Notes under the pieces: model-generated
The model's input: the letters and a program-made list of their open reading frames with translations, nothing else
Told to the model about the DNA's origin: nothing
Database searches by the model: none
Shown: piece after piece, positions 58,501-64,000 of the stretch
Numbering within the stretch: the first letter of the stretch is position 1
Layout of the letters: each line of letters opens with the position of its first letter
Translations under genes and position numbers: made by a program
Assembly: GCA_035772785.1 (NCBI GenBank)
Contig: JAOCPU010000036.1
Span: 186,001 to 250,000 of the forward strand
DNA from: Phlebiopsis flavidoalba
Lineage: Eukaryota > Basidiomycota > Agaricomycetes > Polyporales > Phanerochaetaceae
DNA length: 64,000 bases
Direction of reading: 5' to 3'

Positions 58501-60628
58501 GGCCAGGAATGTGTCAAGGCTGCATGTAGTGATCCAGTCAGTGCTGAAGTAGTCGTTGATAGGTCGATTGGTAGGATGCAGCTCGTCGGTGATCGCAGTT
58601 AGTCGTGATAGCAAGAGTTGAATCCGGGTAAAGTAATACTTCAAGACCAACGGATGACCTTCATGGGCGTGTCGTGAGATGGAAACGGACACGAGACTGA
58701 GAACCAACACGAACCTGCAGTCCAATATGCGATCCAATGAGGGAGACTGATCGAAGTGAATACACACCAACACGGCGAGCAAGCGCATACCTCACCTCCA
58801 GTTCTTAGGCCGAGCAGCAGTAAAAGCGTTCACTTCGGATATGGACACCAGGCTCGACGCATCGTCATCGATAGCCTCCAAGAGTGGCTGAATCCTGGAG
58901 ATGCTGATGTACTGCAGGGCCCACTCGTCATCTGGGTGTACGATCCCCGTACGCGCTTCCTCCCTCCGTTTCTTCCGTCTTGTTAGAGACGACCTCTGAG
59001 GGGGCCAGGACCCGCGCGATTCTTGTCAAGACTCAGGTGGTCAGTCGACGATATCGCCTTCAAGTGCTCCGCGTAGTGCTCTCGTAGGTGGCCATGACTA
59101 AGTTTCGTGCCTTTGCGGTACCTTTCCATCCCTGTGTACCAATGAGACTTCCCACACTCAGAATATAACGAATGGACCAACCGACTCCTTCCAGACCGCG
59201 TAGATGTGCTGCAGCGGCATGAGTGATAATCCTCCCTGGTACCTGTTCAGGACTCAGACTTACAGGATCCAATATGCGCTCGTAGGGGCCAGAAGTAATT
59301 GCTGCGATGACACGGTCTCCCTCGCGCCTTGTGATAACTGCCATCTCCTCCTTCAAGACAGCTCCTGCGCCTTGAATTTCCGTGTGAAGATCTCCTCGTT
59401 ATCCTTCACCATGTCGTCGATCGTCCTGCTAATGTCACGTAAAATCGTCTTCATTGCCTCGGCTTGCTTGTCTTTGGAAGGTGTCTCCGTTTCTCCTTGG
59501 AGATCCTTCTCACCGCTATCCGCAATCAACTCCTTCATGAAGTTTTCGTCTTTCAGAGCTTCTTCCGCGCCGCCCTTCAGCTCGATTTTCGTCAGAAGTT
59601 GGCGATCCTTGGGAGAGCGAAGAAGCTGGAGAAGTAGAAGCGTGGAGACCTTTGAGTCTGTCTTCTTGACATAGCCAGAGACCCCTATAAGGTGTCAAGT
59701 TCGCCTGTTCGATCCCGATTGCTAGCGTGCATGGCCAAATCGAACTGTAGTGTCTCTTTGTGTGCAACGAACTGGTCAATGAACCCGAGCAACTTCTGCT
59801 CCCAGGAAAAAAAATTGATCCACTGCACCACGTGAGGCTTTTGAACAGTTTTTACTGAGATGCCCGCGGTCAAGGAGAGATACTATGTGGATAGATATCA
59901 CAGACTTACCAACTGTACGCTTTTTTGAGAAGTGTGTCGCAGACTGCGGCACAGCTCTCAATATCATGCGCAATGGTTTGCATCCGCGCGTTGAGACGTT
60001 GCGCAATTAGCGTTCCGTCCTTACCGCGGTCGTCTTGTGCAATATTGCGGAGGTCTACGATAGCAGAGCATATGAGGGGGCCCACATCCACACTCGGAAG
60101 GTTACGAACAAAAGTAAAGTCTCCAGCATTTCATTCATCTTCAAGTTGACCATTTGAACACGCTTGTCGTTTTGTCTTCGCGTGACCTCAAACTTCCACG
60201 CCACTTTGAAAGCGGTCACAACCACTGTCACAGGTGGCAGATCGTGAGATACGACAAGTTCAATTCATGGATCAATACGCACCGGTCACGAAAGGGTGAA
60301 GTTTTGACAAACTCATCAAGAGCTCCTACCAGGGCTTGGCTGGCCGTAGCTAAGCCATCAAGCTGGGACTGAACGACAGATATAGTCTCTGTTACAACCG
60401 GCTCAAGAGCCTGGATAGTGGGGTTGCCTGACTGGCCATCGATGGCGCTCACAGCCGAGCCTGTGAATGGTGTTAGTGCCATGAGGGGATGTTTACAGCG
60501 GCAGGAAACCTACCTATGAAGCTCAAACGTTTGGACCGTTTACTGTCGGCAGATGCTGTAGATATTTTTAGTGAGGTTTTAGCACGAGCGAGAGTAGTAT
60601 CGAGCGTGTCGCTGCTCGTCTGCGCCAT
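55575..60628 (-). CDS. Large ZZ-zinc-finger, EF-hand-like protein with MLKL-like N-terminal helical domain
   Basis: This is a mushroom-type multidomain protein. The likely start is 60628 (MAQTSSDTLDTTLARAK; 60775 is possible). The N-terminal helical region is LDGLATASQALVGALDEFVK (about 60370), PLICSAIVDLRNIAQDD (about 60080) and RMQTIAHDIESCAAVCDTLL (about 59985). It resembles the MLKL/adaptin-type four-helix domains in fungal signalling proteins. Then TILRDISRTIDDMVKDNEEI (about 59450), GWKGTAKARNLVMA, and an EF-hand-like LLEAIDDDASSLVSISEVNA (about 58890-58835). A helical repeat region follows, then a beta-rich module with GDFTILGTLNDGHIVYNKHY (about 57520) and LMFRAQGTLNDERDTLQGVW. Two ZZ-type Cys clusters follow: CHRRYGCDGPDCTTGG...YACLDC...DFCVDC (about 56910-56785) and CAACQ...VCAMAVHCK...FMCMSC (about 56545-56395). 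An acidic Pro-rich stretch and a coiled coil (MHEQMVTLQSRVASFEARMD) precede the end at 55575. The molecular function is unknown. Confidence 0.7.
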
Positions 60629-61383
60629 CTTGGAGCCAACAGCTGAGCTTCTGGGGATTTGCACACCCACAGCTCCTTGCGACGGCGCATTTATGTGTGA
60701 TTGAGTTCGCGCTTCTAGGCACTGTCGCTCAAACAAAGCATCTGCTCCCGCTGTTCTCGCGCCTCGTTGTAGCACATTGACGGGTGATCATGTCGGCAAC
60801 CAGATGGATAGACAGGAACGCTGATGGGTGGCGAGCGCGATGCGTATGCGCGCCGAGAAATCGATTCAGTAGCACCATCAGGTGTCAGCAGGTGCGGGTG
60901 TATGCATAGCCCTGGCCGGAGATTGAGAGCGACAGTGAGAGCGTACAGAAAATTTCAGGGCGCATCTTTGAGTGAAATGAGAGCTTCCAGCGACCGCGTT
61001 TTAAATCCTCACCTCCGTCCTCTTCGGACTCATTGTTCGCAACGTGCACAACGACATCGATGTAGAGGTCATCAAGGCGGTATGATTTCAATTCTGCAAT
61101 TCTTTAGAGCGTATCTCGCGACGATGGTGGTTGAAACGCGCGTGAAAATACTCACTTGATATGTTCCCTCCCGACACGGTAGAGAAGGGTGAGAACTTAG
61201 AAGGAGGGCCGCTACTGCTGAGCGCAGGAGAAACGGGATGTAACGGGGTTAGGGTTGCTACAGGCGCCAGCGCTCCGGCTGCCCGCCCAGAACGCCCGCT
61301 CCCTGAACGGAGCTTTCATCGTCTCGGTGTCCTTCCCCACACATTCTTTCAAGGCGCCACTTGGTCGGAAGTCGTTGCCCAGT
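60629..61383. promoter_or_regulatory. Divergent promoter, ZZ protein / SART1
   Basis: About 750 bp lie between two divergent start codons. No specific promoter element was recognised. Confidence 0.4.
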
Positions 61384-64000
61384 ATGTCTATGGAAGAGAG
61401 CATCAGCTTGGAAGAGACCAACAAAATCCGTATCTCCTGGGTCTCAAGCCTCTCACAGATGACAAAGCCCCCGCCGACGACAAGGACAAGGAGGCGGAGC
61501 AGAACTATGAGAAGCAGAGAGACGCAGAGCGTAAGGCAAAAGAATCAAAGTGAGTCATCTGTGCTCTATTATCTCGGTATGACGTTGCTAAATTGGTTGT
61601 TGCCTACTCACAGGGAGATTCAGGATCGCATAGCGAAGTGAGTGTTCCTGTTCTCACCTGTTGATGCCCGCACTTCCCTGTGTCATTTTCGGCGCACAGG
61701 TGTGCAAGCGCATATATGCTCACTCTAGTCTTCAATATCAATTAGGGTGAGAAACAAGCGAGAGCTCAACGCGAAGCTGAAAGGTGCAACTCTCGGTGAT
61801 GCCGAAGGCGACGTAGACGACACCTTGAAATGGATCAAACGCGCCAAGAAGAAGGAGAAGGAACTGGCAAAGAAGCGGCAAGAGGAGCTTGAGAGCATGG
61901 ATAAGGCTTTCCAGGAGGAATACACTGAGAGTACGTTGTCTACCACAAACAGCCGAGGCTTTACTAACATAAGAGCAGAGGATCTCGCAGGTCTCAAGGT
62001 CAGCCATGACTTTGAAGGCATGGAAGATGGCGAAGAGCGTATACTTACGTTGAAAAGACAGTCGCATCCTTGAGGACGAGGGTGAGTGTCTTAGCGATGT
62101 AGCATGTCTACCAACCCTTGCTGACATATCTGCTCAGAGGACGCGCTTGAGAACGTTGAGCTCGCTGAGCATGAACGCACAAAGAAGAACAACGAGCTGA
62201 AAATCAAGCGTCGTGACTACACTGGCTACGATGATGATGAATTCACTGCCGGGAATGAAGGCATGAAGCGATCGCGCTATTGTCCAAGTATGACGAGTTT
62301 TTCTAGAGGGGCCCTAAGGAAACTGTAAGCGCAAAGCACCTTGTATATGCTCTGTGTGCTGACGTTCGTCCCAGGATTTCCGGTTAGGTAGCTCATCTGC
62401 TTCCACAAAAGCTACCCGACAAAAAGAAAGAAGAAACTGCAGCCTCCGTAAACAAGGACACTTCTCTCCATAGACTATGACAGTAAGTTCACTTCTAGAT
62501 TTATGAGATGAAAAGAGTACCTCGCTCACTTCCTCCAGAAAACATAGAAATGACCGATTATCTCAAGGAAGGCGACGTCGGGTTTCAAGAAGCCCAAAAC
62601 CAAGAAGAAGCGTCCGTCCCGACGAATGGCCGAGTCAGACATTTCTGAAGTGAAGGCTGAGAACGATGACATGCAGGTAGACGAGAAGCGCGATTGTCCC
62701 TCGACAGCGTAATCTGGATACCAATTTCGGGTAGATGAGGACGATGAGCTTCAAGCCGCGCTCGCGCGTTCGCGGCGCGCGAAACTTCAAAAACCCAAGA
62801 AGATGTCACCGGAGGAGCTGGCCAAGGAGAAGTATGTCCTCTTTAACCACTGTGCATGAGCTCTTCTCATACGATTCCTCTCGTTTAGTTGCTGCTGAAA
62901 GGGAGAAGACCACGCCTGCCAATGGCGGACGTCATCAAGGTTGAAGACGATGCAGACGATAGCGGACTTGTCTTTGACGACACCTCGGAGTTTGTCCGCG
63001 CAATTACATACGATCCTGTCACTGTCAAGCAGGAACCTCCAGCAGAGCCGTCAGTCTCGCGCGCTCGCTCACAACAGCCTCCACAACCTTTGCAGGATGT
63101 TGAGATGAAAGACGAGCCCATGGAAGAGATAGAGGCTTGGCGAGGTTGTCGTGAAAGAAGAAGAGGACATGGAGGACGACGAGATGATGCTCAACACCAT
63201 TGAGGACGTCATCAGGGAGCACGAACGCCTCGAGCAGGCTGAGAGCTAGCGGCGGACGTTCCCGTTGGTACGGCAAACGAGCAGACGTTCTCGTCCGGCA
63301 TGGCGGCGACACTCAATATCCTCCGGTCGCAAGGCGTCCTCGCCTCGGCCGGCGCGGACTCGGCTGAGCGCGAGAAGGTCCAGAAGCAGCGTGACCTGTG
63401 GCTTGCGAACTACCGACGAGCGCAGGCGCAGCGCGACCTCGACCGCGCTAGGATGCGTGGTGGCAACAAGGACCAGGCGACTCGCGAATATGAGAATCGC
63501 TTGCGCGAGCAGCAGGAAGCGAGGCAGAACTTGGAGTCTTTCAAGGATTTTACAAGCCAGCAGATGTGGAGATCAAGTATCACGACGAGTTTGGACGAGA
63601 GCTCACGCCAAAGGAGGCTTGGAAGGCGCTCCAGTCACAAGTTCCACGGAAAGGGGTCGGGTAGGAATGAAGACTGAGAAGAGGCTGAAGAAGATTGCGG
63701 ATGAGCGGAAGAAGGAGGCGATGGCGAGTGGTGACACACCACTCAGCATGAACCAGGCATTCCAGATGCGACAGGAGAAGGCTGGTCAAGCACATTTCGT
63801 CCTGTCTGTCGGCAACAGAGGGTACGTGCTGTTTTAAGTCTGAGTTTGCTCTTCAAAACTTATGTGGCCTTCCTATTACAGCGCGGTCCCACAGGCCGCC
63901 GAGTTCCTCGATGCACAACCGCTCTCCCAAGGGCAAAACAGAGAAGAAGAAAGAGAAGAAGAACAAACAGAAAGCGTCTACACCAACAAGCCGACTCTGG
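61384..64000 (+). CDS. SART1: Spliceosomal SART1 / Snu66, 3' end cut by window edge
   Basis: SART1 (yeast Snu66) is a U4/U6.U5 tri-snRNP protein needed for spliceosome assembly. The start at 61384 gives MSMEESISLEETNKIRIS, then LGLKPLTDDKAPADDKDKEA (with a frame change). A Lys/Arg/Glu-rich coiled coil follows in which introns separate exons near 61550-61745. Family signatures are DDTLKWIKRAKKKEKELAKK (about 61820), LAGLKVSHDFEGMEDGEERI (about 61985), VELAEHERTKKNNELKIKRR (about 62155), YDDDEF, and MTDYLKEGDVGFKKPK (about 62550). The C-terminal region shows FVRAITYDPVTVKQEPP (about 62990), MAATLNILRSQGVLAS (63300), EIKYHDEFGRELTPKEAWKA (about 63570), SHKFHGKGSG, MKTEKRLKKIADERKKEAMA (about 63667) and GDTPLSMNQAFQMRQEKAGQ. 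A last intron near 63831-63881 precedes a Lys-rich end. The stop lies at or beyond the window edge. Confidence 0.9.

Noticed and set aside
1..64000. Transposon, CRISPR or prophage content
   Set aside because: No reverse transcriptase, integrase, transposase, regularly spaced repeats or phage genes were found; the gene set is eukaryotic.

Overview
The window looks like nuclear DNA of a filamentous basidiomycete, probably an Agaricomycete. The reasons are dense short introns of about 50 nt with GTAAGT/GTATGT donors and CAG/TAG acceptors, moderately GC-rich coding DNA, single-copy eukaryotic housekeeping genes, and several families I know mainly from mushrooms. I cannot name the species. Nearly every conserved gene can be followed only by switching reading frame at intervals of tens to hundreds of bases. 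Because this affects essential genes too, I read it mainly as uncorrected single-base indels in the assembly. Gene ends below are therefore span estimates; exact ATGs and stops are given where the sequence decides them.

Layout. 1-13.8 kb is gene-poor: a gene of an expanded mushroom family without known function (3933-5292, -), and two tandem paralogues for secreted single-pass membrane proteins with Cys-rich ectodomains (7632-8983 and 11699-12934, both -), with a cluster of GGGCGAA motifs between them. 13.8-28 kb: NOM1/SGD1 (+) converging on an EFM4-type lysine methyltransferase (-), a PsiD-like phosphatidylserine decarboxylase (+), a decayed SF1 RNA/DNA helicase (+) and a carnitine acetyltransferase (-) that converge inside an AT-rich island. 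28-34.5 kb: a divergent secreted histidine acid phosphatase (+) and BUB1 checkpoint kinase (+). 34.8-46.6 kb: an ataxin-2/Pbp1 homologue, a Rho1-type RhoGEF (DH-PH-CNH) and a Ser/Pro-rich protein, all on -. 47.6-64 kb: a Tyr/Pro-rich protein of unknown function (+), COX11 (-) divergent from DNAJC8/Spf31 (+), a probable RMI1 (-), a large ZZ-zinc-finger protein with an MLKL-like N-terminus (-), and SART1/Snu66 (+), which runs off the right edge.

The genes do not form one pathway. Some share themes: pre-mRNA splicing (SART1, DNAJC8), ribosome and translation (NOM1, EFM4, Pbp1), genome stability (BUB1, RMI1) and mitochondrial metabolism (COX11, carnitine acetyltransferase). No rRNA, tRNA, CRISPR array or intact transposon was recognised. 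The candidates for less-described biology are the MLKL-like ZZ protein, the phosphatase with altered catalytic motifs, the AT-rich island across two convergent 3' ends, and the GGGCGAA cluster.
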